NCBI GenBank assembly: GCA_916700875.1
Contig: CAKAKS010000066.1
Location: forward strand, 11,751,361 to 11,815,360
Direction: 5' to 3'
From: Sebastes aleutianus
Lineage: Eukaryota > Chordata > Actinopteri > Perciformes > Sebastidae
DNA: 64,000 nucleotides
Shown here: positions 41,701 to 47,370 of the stretch, piece after piece
Layout of the letters: every line of letters starts with the position of its first letter
Numbering within the stretch: position 1 is the stretch's first letter
Made by a program: the position numbers and the translations under genes
The notes under the pieces: model-generated
Database searches by the model: none
Seen by the model: only the letters and a program-made list of their open reading frames with translations
Told to the model about the DNA's origin: nothing

Positions 41701-44700
41701 ATTTTTTAAAACTTCTTCTTAGGTTTTAACTTTATTCATTTATTTTGCATCAGTCACAACAACTAATTGGGCTCCAGCTGTTTTCAATGGTGTCTCATTC
41801 AGGGGAGAATAATTGTCACCATGACATTTTCCTTCCTATAACAAGTCTAAAAACATCCTGCTAAGGTCGTACCAAGAGAAAGATCCACCTGAGATAAATG
41901 GTTTGTTTTCTGCTTTTATCCACTGATCACCCCCAGAGTTTGAGTGTTAAATGGTTTACACAGTAGGCTACAAAATGGCTACTTGAACAGTGTGTAGCAT
42001 TTAGAGGGATCTATTGTCTGACAAAACCAAACACTGGCTCTAGATAAGCTCTAATTGTGAGGTGATGATTAGTTTTGAATTAATTCTCAAAAGACCCATT
42101 CATGATGCTGAAGCCTGATAGTCTCTGAGCTGTTTTGAATTTACTAAATATATTGGAATTAATATTGAGGCTAATCCAGTTTGTTGTTTTTTACAAACCT
42201 AATAAACTGGTGATATAAAAAGTTATAAAAATAAAGTTGAGATGACCCCTCTTCAGCCAAGTTCAGAAAATCCATCCAGACACTGTAAAGTCAATCTGTA
42301 AAAACAATCAACAGCAAAATAAGTTTCCTGTTATCCAGGACACACAATGTTTTGGTGGTGAGTGATAGACTTTATTCCCTGCAGATTCCCCAGTGAGGAA
42401 TCCAGTCTGAACAAGGGATAGAGAAAAAGTCTCCCTGCTGATATTTTTTGCCAGGTCTACTGGGCGGCGAGACATTTTGTTTGGTGGAGATTGAACTTCA
42501 AGTCAGCTTGTTATCCCACCCAGATATCCTGACATTTACTGCTGCCTGTGTGACCTGACTCCACTCCACAAACTGTGTTATTTTGCTACATGTAAGTGAG
42601 TCTTTTTGCACTCTTCCACAGTGCTCTGTGACCTGTGGAGAGGGGATGGAGAGGCGTCTGGTCACTTGCCGGATCGGAGATCAATGTAACGGAGAAAAAC
42701 CTGAAAATGTGAGACCATGCAGACCGGGACCCTGCCACGGTAAGCATGTCAAATATTAAAGGGATATTTTTGGGTGTTTTGAAGTGGGGTTGAATGAGGT
42801 ACTTATCCATAATCAGTGTATTACCTACAGTACATGACAGTTGGCACGTCACCAGTTTGGAGAAACAGACAGGAGTTACCGCACGGAAGCAAAGCAATGT
42901 GCTGCTGTGGACGAGGACGGCAGAAAAACGTATTTTAACCAAATAAAAGAAAGGCTCACCTAAAAAATTTATATCAGGTTAAGTGTACGCTATATTTAGA
43001 ATGTTTTCCGAAGGCGAACTGAACTGAAAGTCAAAATGTATCTATACTGTTTTTGTCATCTGAGCCTGCTGGTTTTAGAGAGAGAATAGATAAGTTTCAC
43101 TTTCAGTTCAGTTACCCGTCAGAAAGGAGAAGGAGTGTCTGATGGTAAAACAAAGTGGTGAAAATATTCTAAATATAGCGTACACTTAAACGGATATCGT
43201 TTTATTTAGGTGAGCTTTTATTTTAGGTGTCTGAAATTAGGTTTTTTTTGCCATCCACTTCCACAGCAGTACATTGCTTTGCTCCTGTTCTGGTACTTCT
43301 GTCTGTTTCTCCAAACTGGGGGCGTGCTGACCGTTATCTACTGTAGGTAATACACTGACTATGGATTGGACCTCATACAACCCCACTTCAAAACAACCAA
43401 ACTATCCCTTTAAGAACTGAAGGAAAAGGAATATCTATTCTAGTCGTTACAAGAATAGGTATTCTTCAGTTTCTATCATCAACATTACAGCACATTTTCC
43501 CTTTTCAGAATATAAGCCGGTGATCATTAAGCATTTCTTTCAACAAGTCCTCCAAAATACAAAAAAACTGTCATTTCCTTCTGAAAGCTATTCTTGCAGG
43601 TTTCATCATGTATTGTCCCGACCTTCCAGACAGCCGTTGGTTTCCATTAATTTCCTCATGGCGTTGAAATCAATTGGCAGACCTTTGAAACTTGCTTGTG
43701 TTTTGCAATTCATCACAGTGAACATCAAGTCTGCATTAATTAATGTCATAATAAGTGTCATTGTTGGATAGTTAATGCAGTTCATGGTTAGATTTCCTAA
43801 AAAAAAAGTCTGCCCTTCAGCTCAAACAATAATACAACTACGGTCGTGATGAATTACTCAACTGGAGAAGGTTTCAAGAGTCTGCTCATTGTTTTCATGA
43901 CCTACAGAAATGAATGGAAAACGACTGCCAGAAGGAAGGAAAAATACTTTTGAAATAGTATATGTGTATTTGTAGTGAATGGACTGAAACATGCAAAGTC
44001 TATCTAGTCACTATGGTCTATTAAAGCAAGACTGTAACTTTTGAAAAGAAAAAAAAAGATTTAACACAATCTTCCTGTCACAAATGAAAAGTTGAATTTA
44101 TACTCTTTACACCCAGTTTAGTTCAGTACACGCTGCTACCGCCTTACTTGGTCTGGTAGGACTAGTAGCTTGTTGAAGCTACTGTTAGGACATTTAACAT
44201 AAATATTTCAGTGTAACTGACATTCCTGATTCAGCTTGGTGATTTCATGACTCATCTCTTCTTGTGCTTGCTGTTAGACCCCGATCAGACAGAGACAGCA
44301 GCAGGCATGGCAACAGGCGCGGCCGCTTTAAAAACGCCTTGGTACTGTATAGCTCATTGGTCAAAACAGCGTGGTGCGCCTATGGAGCAGGGCTGCGTGC
44401 GCAACTGTGTTCGAAATTTGATAAAATTTCCTCAGTTGCAGATAAAGTTTTTACGCTAGCTTGAGGTGTTTTTTGCCAAAAAAGAGTTAATGCACTAAAT
44501 GGGATATGGAAACGCCTTTGCTGAATAAATTCTGACTGTCTTTGTCTCCGGACAGCATGAAACATGGCAATTAAAACTTGCCCAACTGAAAAAAAATCCT
44601 GAAGACCTCTCTCCATTTTCCTCTCATAGATGGTTAGATGGCCAAGACGACTTGTTTTGTTTCCGGTTCACAACCTCTACTTCTACTCTGTCTACTGGCA

Positions 44701-47370
44701 GATTATACCGCCAACTTCTAACAAAACTACACGTTTATTCGCTCCAAAGCAGTTAATGGAAAATGCATTTAATTAGCATTTCTTTTTTTGAGACATTTCA
44801 AAAGTTCGCTTAAAATTTGCTTAACAATTGAATGGAAACACGGCTATTGATGAGCGACTCCATGCTGTGCGCTGAAAAGAGAATATTTCAACTTTAATAT
44901 TTTAACTAAAAAACACTACTAAAAACGTGATGTGCGGCGCAAGAGAGGCGCACTTGCCAGACGTGCCGTGCCATATGAAAACAATGGATTTGCTGGCGAC
45001 GTTTGCTGGCGACGTTTGCTGGCGACGTTTGCTGGCGACGTTGACCGGCGACTTTTGCTGGCAACGTTTTAGTTTAATCGTGGATAATACATGGCCATTA
45101 AATATGCCATTATCCTGTATATGCCACTGGTGGCCACAATGGCTGCTGTTAAGCGTCTTGCTTTAACAGCCTCTATCACCTACTACAATCTTTCCTGGTA
45201 TTCATTTTAAAAAGAGCATCTTCTATTGATAGTCAGTTAAAGTATGTCATTCTTACATGACGATGTATGCTGATACTTTTTCGAACTCTTTCAATAAAAC
45301 ATAAATGCCAAGACGATTTGCAGCGAAGGTACGGGGATAAACTTGGATGAAGATGCAAAGAACCCACACTCTCATGTTGTATATCCAATATTGAGCTACA
45401 CTATATGGGGCCGCTGTCGGATATTACTTCTCAAGAGCTTTAATATGAGATTCTAAATATGCAGCGAGCAATGATTAAACCACATCAATACCTGTATATC
45501 TATTGTGGATATTCACTTATTTCATTTAGCATACTGATGAGATGAAGTCAGATAAAAGCCTTCACTCTTATTGTATCCTGTAGTACATTAATACCATTAA
45601 AAACAGAAAGGTAGATAACGAGAAGCAGGATTTTGAAAGATTGAGAGGAAAAAAGGCTGAATGTAAGGAATATGTTCCAATATTTTATATTGTACACTAA
45701 ACTGTACTGAACTGTAAAACTGAGTTTCTATACAAGGAATCACTCAAAAGCACCACTTTAAATCTGGTGTTTACCAGAGAAAGGCTCATTCGTTTCATGG
45801 AAATAAGTCATTCAGCATGAAAAAAGCATGAAAAACGACTAATGTACTAAAGAAATCTTAGTCGACTGAGACCAAAACGACCGATTAGTCGACTAAGATG
45901 GGGCAGCTCTACTGTACAAGTATACAGTATTTACAATATACTAATTGTTTATTGTCATAGTAAACATTTTTATATTGTGAATGCAATACTAATGCTAATA
46001 CATGATAGCTAACTCAAAACCTGCTTAGATTAGGATGTACAGTAGTATGGAACTGAGACACAGCTGTGGTCTAAAGCCGGGAGTTTTAAATGCTTGCTTT
46101 ATCCAAATGTATGTGTATATTTATTACTGGAAATCAATTAACAACACAAAACAATGACAAATATTGTTCAGAAACCCTCATAGGTACTGCATTTAGCATA
46201 AAAAATATGCTCAAATCATAACATGGCAAACTGCAGCCCAACAGGCAACAACAGCTGTCAGTGTGTCAGTGTGCTGACTTGACTATGACTTGCACAAAAC
46301 TGCATGTGATTATCATAAAGTGGACATGTCTGTAAAGGGGAGACTATGAATTTAGCGTAAGTTTGGAGCGTTATTTAGCCTCCTTTGCGACAAGCTAGTA
46401 TGACATGGTTAGTACCAATGGATTCCTTCATTTTTTTTGGTTTCATATAATACCAGTATATTCACTTTAGCAAGTTGCGTTTATGCGTTAAATAACAGCC
46501 CTAACTTTGACAAGACTGGATCTGTAAACCTCTCACATTACCAGATAATCTTGGCGAACATCGGTCTCAGACCAGATTTCTCCTCTGATTGTCAGGAGGG
46601 GTAAATCAGGGATAAATCGGTCCAGACCTCCTGTAGTCTGAGCTCGGCTTAAGCAGACTTCAGTAGAATGAACATCACTCTGCTGAATGCTGAATGTGGC
46701 TGAAACGTAATACAGTTATTTTTTGTGGCATAAACACTCAGCTGCCAGTCTGCGATTAAAAGCAATGCCTCAGTGCTCTTTAATGCACCCACATCCTCTC
46801 AGCCTTTCTGATCTCTTTCCAAGGCCATCTCTCACAGCTTTTCAGCGCTGGGTGACATACACTGAATTCTTACTGTATGCTTTTTGCCTTTCAGATGAGC
46901 CATGTAATGGAGACAAATCCATCTTCTGCCAAATGGAGGTCCTAGCGCGATACTGCTCTATTCCAGGCTACAACAAACTGTGCTGCGACTCCTGCAGCAA
47001 GCGCAGCGGAGCTCTGTCTCTGTTCTCAGAGGCGGTTGAGACGGAGGAGCACGTCCGCTTCGGATCGGCCTCCCAGCTGTTAGAGACACTAACGGCCTCT
47101 GCAGCGGCCAACGGCACTCGCATTGGTAAACAAGGCTCCGGCAAAGGATCAGGCAATGCCGCGAAACACGCCACCACCCCTGCCCCGCTTAAGAAAACCC
47201 CGTCAAAGATCACAACAGCACCACGGCGGGTCCCACGGCACATGGGTCTCACTGGCAGGAAGCTGCCCGCTATGGCGCCGTCTCCCCTGGCAGAATCCAC
47301 AGATGGTCAAAGGTCGAGCAGCTTGACGGATAGTCGGTGGCAACCAGCGTATACTGAAGTGGAGAGATGA
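3962..47370 (+). CDS. adamts3: adamts3, 3' part of gene: A disintegrin and metalloproteinase with thrombospondin motifs 3 (12 exons, 5' incomplete)
   Basis: Join of 3962-4075, 5053-5198, 6275-6450, 8105-8238, 9672-9795, 14371-14451, 20248-20411, 25409-25565, 27091-27223, 40847-41054, 42622-42739 and 46895-47370. All introns are GT-AG and the sum (2031 nt) stays in frame to a TGA. Partial-protein residues: disintegrin-like end 1-54, TSP1-1 about 55-110, cysteine-rich about 111-223, spacer about 224-345, TSP1-2 about 346-408, TSP1-3 about 410-470, TSP1-4 about 471-518, PLAC about 519-552, then a Ser/Thr/Lys/Arg-rich tail. Known ADAMTS3 is a secreted, matrix-associated zinc protease that removes procollagen N-propeptides and activates pro-VEGFC with CCBE1 in lymphatic development. 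The catalytic domain is not in the window. The choice of ADAMTS3 over ADAMTS2/14 rests on remembered family sequences: close similarity throughout, and PLAC following TSP1-4 almost directly, whereas ADAMTS2/14 have a longer linker there. An alternative spacer exon may exist at 13767-13850. Confidence 0.93.
4104..4957 (-). mobile_element. Degenerate Tc1/mariner-like element in intron A-B
   Basis: Left end CTACATGGCCAAAAGT near 4106 and right end TTTGGCCATGTAGTG near 4941 form an inverted pair of the kind seen at Tc1-like termini in fish. On the minus strand (about 4575-4820) the translation contains DWIAHNPELNPTQHLWDELE, resembling the C-terminal DDE region of Tc1 transposases (DWPAQSPDLNPIEHLWDEL type, with the last catalytic acidic residue). 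The frame is broken and most of the transposase is missing; 4160-4620 looks like unrelated inserted sequence including a short CA run. The left end is 28 bp after the exon A donor. Confidence 0.65.
5053..5198 (+). CDS. adamts3: adamts3 exon B: end of disintegrin-like domain and start of TSP1 repeat 1
   Basis: Enters in phase 0 with WCYKGHCMWKNPNQ and runs into the first TSP1 repeat (DGAWGSWSKFGSCSRSCG). The WGSW motif fits C-mannosylation of tryptophan, and CSRSCG fits the O-fucosylation consensus of TSP1 repeats. The exon ends two bases into a codon (GC before GTGAGT), completed by the first base of the next exon to give Ala. Length is 146 nt. Confidence 0.93.
5199..6274. other. adamts3: Intron B-C
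   Basis: 1076 bp of AT-rich intron. Around 5690-5960 there is a diverged interspersed-repeat-like stretch (GGGCTGCAACTAACAAATATTTTC and a following TTGATTAGTTGTTTAGTC). No exon-like segment was seen. Confidence 0.6.
6275..6450 (+). CDS. adamts3: adamts3 exon C: end of TSP1 repeat 1 and start of cysteine-rich domain
   Basis: 176 nt, preceded by a pyrimidine-rich acceptor ending CTCCAG and followed by GTAAGC. It encodes PSNGGQDCPGVNYEYQLCN, which closes TSP1-1, then DDCPKHFEDFRAQQC and the aromatic-rich HHWLPYEHPD of the cysteine-rich domain. It leaves one base (G) to the next exon, producing Ala at the junction. Confidence 0.93.
6451..8104. other. adamts3: Intron C-D
   Basis: 1654 bp of AT-rich intron with T-rich tracts around 6475 and 6630-6720. 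A family 2 repeat fragment lies at 7205-7376. No hidden exon was recognised. Confidence 0.6.
7205..7376 (+). mobile_element. Family 2 repeat (GGGCTGTCAA terminus), truncated copy
   Basis: Begins TAGGGCTGTCAAAGTTAATG and continues with ACGCATTAACGCAACTC and GGAATCCATTCC. The same sequences occur, complete or inverted, at 23944-24186, 32750-33134, 39077-39670 and 46088-46503. Complete copies end in inverted GGGCTGTCAA-like termini, pointing to a non-autonomous DNA transposon. Confidence 0.6.
8105..8238 (+). CDS. adamts3: adamts3 exon D: cysteine-rich domain
   Basis: 134 nt from the TTGTAG acceptor to the GTAAGG donor. The translation NKRCHLYCQSKETGDVAYMK, then QLVHDGTRCSYKDAYSICV and RGECV, is the highly conserved core of the ADAMTS cysteine-rich domain (HDGTRCSY and CVRGEC motifs). 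It ends in phase 0. Confidence 0.94.
8239..9671. other. adamts3: Intron D-E
   Basis: 1433 bp. 8500-8900 is locally GC-richer and contains CCCCACACACACACGC. 9075-9260 is a copy of the palindromic repeat found complete at 52217-52348. 9310-9540 shows pieces of family 3 (GGTCAAACAAACACAGGACT; GAGTTGGGAGGGAGAATGTG). No exon seen. Confidence 0.55.
9075..9260 (+). mobile_element. Copy of the TACAGCTAGCGGGTCATT repeat
   Basis: Contains GTAATGTACAGCTAGCGGGT, then CATTGTTGTGAAATAAA and AGAGACCCCTCCGCTTCGCG, matching 52220-52350 in inverted order, as well as CAGACCGTTGCTGTGGGCGC matching the flank at 52425-52440. Confidence 0.6.
9672..9795 (+). CDS. adamts3: adamts3 exon E: end of cysteine-rich domain and spacer entry
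   Basis: 124 nt encoding KVGCDREIGSSKVEDKCGVC, then GGDNSHC, the invariant ADAMTS motif closing the cysteine-rich domain, then TVKGTFTRTPKKP leading into the spacer. It ends with one base (G) of a Gly codon before GTAAGA. Both the ordinary exon at 14371 and the putative alternative exon at 13767 begin with two bases that complete this codon to Gly. Confidence 0.93.
11742..11763. repeat. Short (CA)n microsatellite
   Basis: About 11 CA units following GGGCACACAC. Confidence 0.9.
12116..12719. mobile_element. Family 3 MITE-like element with inverted ends
   Basis: Left end CAACCTGTTCTCACTTCCAA and right end TTGGGAGTGAGAATGTGTTG are imperfect inverted repeats. The interior shares GTCAAACAAACACAAGACTT and the GGTTTAGG-type motif with other copies at 53799-54043, 54157-54540, 61654-62130 and fragments at 11097-11262 and 24190-24460. 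No transposase is present; it produces a spurious 177-residue minus ORF at 12452-12985. Confidence 0.6.
13767..13850 (+). CDS. adamts3: Putative alternative (duplicated) first spacer exon of adamts3
   Basis: 84 nt in the intron between exons E and F, 520 bp before exon F. Phase in and out are identical to exon F (two bases complete a Gly codon; one G is left for the next). Translation after Gly: KTRGAFSLPKGARNV, then FLNETEDSRNIL. Aligned to exon F from IPPGAR onward, 10 of 20 residues match: P, GAR, V, E, E, S and final IL. Splice signals are strong: ACTAAC branch-like site about 25 bases before the AG, a T-rich tract, donor GTGAGT. There is no internal stop. It carries an NET sequon absent from exon F. 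Inference: tandem exon duplication giving mutually exclusive or cassette isoforms. A decayed, unused copy remains possible, although intact phase, frame and both sites argue against it. Expression cannot be seen from sequence. Confidence 0.72.
14371..14451 (+). CDS. adamts3: adamts3 exon F: first spacer exon (ordinary form)
   Basis: 81 nt. After the junction Gly it encodes YLKMFLIPPGARHVIIQEHE and ends QIL plus one base of an Ala codon, matching the conserved IPxGARHxxIQE start of the ADAMTS2/3/14 spacer. The acceptor is less ideal than most here: a run of CTGCTG triplets, then ACAAACTTGGCAAAG. The donor GTAAGT is strong. The weak acceptor next to a duplicated exon upstream suggests regulated exon choice. 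Confidence 0.9.
16564..17519 (-). mobile_element. hAT-like non-autonomous element, interrupted by a family 1 MITE
   Basis: The right end, reverse-complemented, begins CAGCGGTGGAATGTAAGTAA and the left end begins CTGTGATGGGGGAAGTATTC, approximating the CAGTGGTGGAA termini of a very abundant fish repeat with many TACTT motifs. Related copies are at 19228-19395 and 40344-40693. Assignment to hAT is from the terminal sequence, not from any transposase. Confidence 0.6.
17132..17475 (+). mobile_element. Family 1 TTAA MITE nested in the hAT-like element
   Basis: AAAGGAACAGCGTGTAGCAT at the left, TACACACTGTACCTTTAA at the right, TTAA at both ends. Its flanks belong to the surrounding TACTT-rich element, showing insertion into it. 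Confidence 0.7.
19228..19395 (+). mobile_element. hAT-like element fragment
   Basis: TACTTTAAGTACATTTTG through GAATGCAGGACTTTTACTTG to an end at CTTCTCCCACCACTG, the inverted form of the CAGTGGTGG terminus. Truncated at the left. Confidence 0.6.
20248..20411 (+). CDS. adamts3: adamts3 exon G: spacer domain core
   Basis: 164 nt from acceptor GATTACAG to donor GTAATA. It encodes IKNQATGHYILNGKGEE, then the FIDLGVEWHY strand and ETLHTDGPLHDPVVVL, all conserved features of the ADAMTS spacer, which mediates matrix and substrate contacts. It ends in phase 0. The polypyrimidine tract before the acceptor is weak. Confidence 0.93.
21488..21855 (+). mobile_element. Family 1 TTAA MITE
   Basis: Left end CCAGTGTGTAACAAGTAGGG, right end TACACACTGGACCTTTAA. 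The interior shares GGTTAACCCCCGCCGTCACT and GGGAAACAAGACACAGGAAA with the copy at 60527-60840. The TTAA at the left end is mutated. Confidence 0.65.
23944..24186 (+). mobile_element. Family 2 repeat copy
   Basis: TAGGGTTGTCATTCGATTAA, then ATTAATCGCAAGTTAATCAC and TTGTCAAGTATTTAATACTC, ending near GCATTTAGCATAAAA. It lacks the far terminus present at 39077-39670. Confidence 0.65.
24190..24460 (-). mobile_element. Family 3 repeat fragment
   Basis: AGTCCTGTGTTTGTTTGAAC is the inverse of the GTTCAAACAAACACAGGACT-like motif in other copies, followed by degenerate interior and GACGAGTAGGAAGTGACAAC at the end. Abuts the family 2 copy. Confidence 0.45.
25409..25565 (+). CDS. adamts3: adamts3 exon H: end of spacer and start of TSP1 repeat 2
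   Basis: 157 nt. Encodes IIPRDNETRSTLMYKYIIHE, then DSVPVNNNNVIQEDTYEWAL and KSWSPCSKPCAG. It contains an NET N-glycosylation sequon. The second TSP1 repeat has CSKPC, so Pro replaces the Ser/Thr that O-fucosylation would need. The stretch VIQEDTYEWAL appears about two residues shorter than the mammalian form as I remember it. Leaves one base (G) at GTAAAA. Confidence 0.92.
25566..27090. other. adamts3: Intron H-I
   Basis: 1525 bp of AT-rich intron with a GATA microsatellite at 26693-26729 and a short TACTT-rich stretch near 26830. No exon-like sequence apart from the flanking exons. Confidence 0.6.
26693..26729. repeat. (GATA)n microsatellite
   Basis: About nine GATA units in an uninterrupted run. 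Confidence 0.95.
27091..27223 (+). CDS. adamts3: adamts3 exon I: TSP1 repeat 2
   Basis: 133 nt, acceptor TTTCACAG, donor GTGAGT. Translation FQYTKYGCRKKGDTKMVHRG then YCDASKKPKPIRRMCNLQDC completes the second TSP1 repeat, with conserved Cys spacing and the KPKPIRRMCN motif. It leaves two bases (CA) of a Gln codon for exon J, 13.6 kb downstream. Confidence 0.92.
28729..29274. mobile_element. Probable MITE-like interspersed repeat
   Basis: Starts GGGGCCGTTCACATGTTGCA and ends near GTGCCCCTTTAAC. The GC-richer body contains TTACTAAGCGACC and GAAAAATAGGCGCTTGGGGA. It resembles a common fish repeat, but the ends are too diverged here to define precisely. Confidence 0.4.
30650..31860. repeat. 42-bp minisatellite, 30 units with higher-order structure
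   Basis: Consensus unit is ATGATAAAGTGCCCTCTAGG followed by GTGCCCTTCCAGTAGAGAAA and AC. I count 30 units: 26 of 42 bp (one of these lacks a single base) and four 30-bp units with a 12-bp deletion. Unit variants differ mainly at CCATTGGTAAAA versus CCAGTAGAGAAA and GTGCCC versus GTACC(C). Variants occur in a repeating four-unit block (about 156 bp). Because 42 and 30 are multiples of three, several frames stay open on both strands, giving ORFs of 479 residues (minus, 30531-31970) and 236 and 242 residues (plus). More degenerate units flank the array. Confidence 0.95.
32750..33134 (+). mobile_element. Family 2 repeat copy, both ends present
   Basis: Left end AAGGCTGTCAATCGATTAAA and right end CTTTGACAGCTCTAA are inverted. 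The interior has ATTAATCGCAGATAATCACA, GTCAAGTATTTAATACTC and AATGCGTTAAAGAAATTAG. Internally deleted relative to 39077-39670. Confidence 0.7.
34830..35452 (-). pseudogene. pogo/Tigger-like transposon remnant with partial transposase
   Basis: On the minus strand the terminus reads CAGTGGAAACTGCTTATAGT (from 35452), then GATCAACCGCTTATATGGAT, as in Tigger-like elements. Downstream, 35159-34830 encodes NLMRTGKACVVEDALVRWIA, similar to the CENP-B-type DNA-binding region of Tigger transposases (RTGK...EEALxxWF). The upstream helix-turn-helix and the DDE domain are not recognisable. Assignment is by resemblance only. Confidence 0.45.
36360..36650. repeat. Repeat unit with TCCG/TCCT tetranucleotide tract
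   Basis: A CTTGCGACAACGTAGTCGGG start is followed by CCGTCCTTCCGTCCGTCCGT-type tetranucleotides (about 36405-36450). Then come CTATTTCACTTAGAAACTTC and a CCCCTACTTTAGTAGGGG hairpin near 36590-36610. The ordered arrangement suggests a dispersed repeat and not only a microsatellite. Confidence 0.5.
37490..38120 (+). pseudogene. L2-like LINE 3' end, reverse transcriptase C-terminus, truncated
   Basis: Translation from about 37500: RRTIESILCYCATVWYASCS, then KALVIKTAQKVMG, the conserved tail of non-LTR reverse transcriptases. A frameshift near 37770 moves the continuation to another frame, which reads RTYRVINARTNRLKDSFFPR followed by a stop at about 37879. The 3' end ACAATGACAATAAAGTGTCT is typical of L2-type tails. 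The 5' part is absent, as expected of a 5'-truncated insertion. Confidence 0.75.
39077..39670 (-). mobile_element. Family 2 repeat, fullest copy
   Basis: TAGGGCTGTCAATCAAATTT at the left and CAATCGATTTACAGCCCT at the right form inverted ends about 590 bp apart. The interior includes AAGGAATCCATTGGTACCAA, CCCACTTTATGATAATCACA and GTATTAAATACTTGACAAAT. No transposase remains. Confidence 0.75.
40344..40693 (+). mobile_element. hAT-like element with a nested family 1 MITE piece
   Basis: Left end CAGTGGTGAAATGTAACCAA, right end GAGTACTTCTTCCACCTCTG, inverted. Inside, from about 40500 to 40606, is GTTGGTTGCAATCTGCAACC, then CACCGCTAGATG and TACACACTATACCTTTAA, the right end of family 1. This is the second case in the window of family 1 within this host element. 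Confidence 0.6.
40847..41054 (+). CDS. adamts3: adamts3 exon J: TSP1 repeat 3 and start of repeat 4
   Basis: 208 nt. Encodes WISEEWEHCTKTCGSLGFQI, then RTVRCVQFLHEGTNRSVHSK, YCSGEKPESRRPCNRVSCPA and QWRTGAWSE. CTKTCG fits the TSP1 O-fucosylation consensus, and NRS is a possible N-glycosylation site. It ends in phase 0 at the less common but acceptable donor GTGCAG, inside the fourth TSP1 repeat just before its CSVTCG motif. Confidence 0.92.
41055..42621. other. adamts3: Intron J-K
   Basis: 1567 bp of AT-rich intron. A family 1 fragment (CAGTGTGTAGCATTTAGAGG, 41985-42060) is the only repeat I recognise. No additional exon seen. Confidence 0.6.
42622..42739 (+). CDS. adamts3: adamts3 exon K: TSP1 repeat 4
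   Basis: 118 nt, acceptor CTTCCACAG, donor GTAAGC. Encodes CSVTCGEGMERRLVTCRIGD, then QCNGEKPENVRPCRPGPCH. CSVTCG fits the TSP1 O-fucosylation consensus. A 658-bp palindromic MITE begins 16 bp after the donor. Confidence 0.93.
42756..43413. mobile_element. 658-bp palindromic TTAA MITE (family 5)
   Basis: Begins TTAAAGGGATATTTTTGGGT and ends ACCAAACTATCCCTTTAA. Long stretches of the two ends are inverted repeats: GTTTTGAAGTGGGGTTGAAT versus ACAACCCCACTTCAAAAC, and AATCAGTGTATTACCTACAG versus CTGTAGGTAATACACTGACT. TTAA lies at both ends, so piggyBac-type mobilisation is likely. A partial relative is at 62985-63434. Confidence 0.8.
44991..45068. repeat. 13-bp tandem repeat, six units
   Basis: TGCTGGCGACGTT is repeated four times without change, then TGACCGGCGACTT with flanking T and TGCTGGCAACGTT. 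Short, young-looking array. Confidence 0.9.
46088..46503 (-). mobile_element. Family 2 repeat, left-truncated
   Basis: TTTATTACTGGAAATCAATT through CATGTGATTATCATAAAGTG and GTATGACATGGTTAGTACCA to the end at GCGTTAAATAACAGCCCTA. Lies about 390 bp before exon L. Confidence 0.7.
46895..47370 (+). CDS. adamts3: adamts3 exon L: PLAC domain, C-terminal tail and stop
   Basis: 476 nt from acceptor CCTTTCAG to TGA at 47368-47370. It starts with the PLAC (protease and lacunin) domain: DEPCNGDKSIFCQMEVLARY, then CSIPGYNKLCCDSC, six cysteines. The remaining ~125 residues form a low-complexity basic, Ser/Thr/Ala-rich tail with an NGT sequon and several RR/RK pairs, ending TEVER. The immediate step from TSP1-4 to PLAC distinguishes ADAMTS3 from ADAMTS2 and ADAMTS14. 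The tail differs more from mammals than the domains do, as is usual for this region. Confidence 0.93.

Larger units (their letters stand above)
43414..46894. other. adamts3: Remainder of intron K-L
   Basis: AT-rich intron with a GC-richer island at 44275-45100 that includes a 13-bp tandem repeat (44991-45068), and a family 2 copy at 46088-46503. No exon-like sequence before exon L. Confidence 0.55.

Noticed and set aside
44247..44464. Two overlapping short ORFs in the GC-rich intron island
   Set aside because: Openness is explained by GC content; neither frame resembles a known protein.
46723..46894. Extending exon L upstream to the Met at 46723
   Set aside because: The region before 46895 is intronic: it ends in a pyrimidine-rich tract plus CAG, and the phase from exon K joins exactly at 46895.
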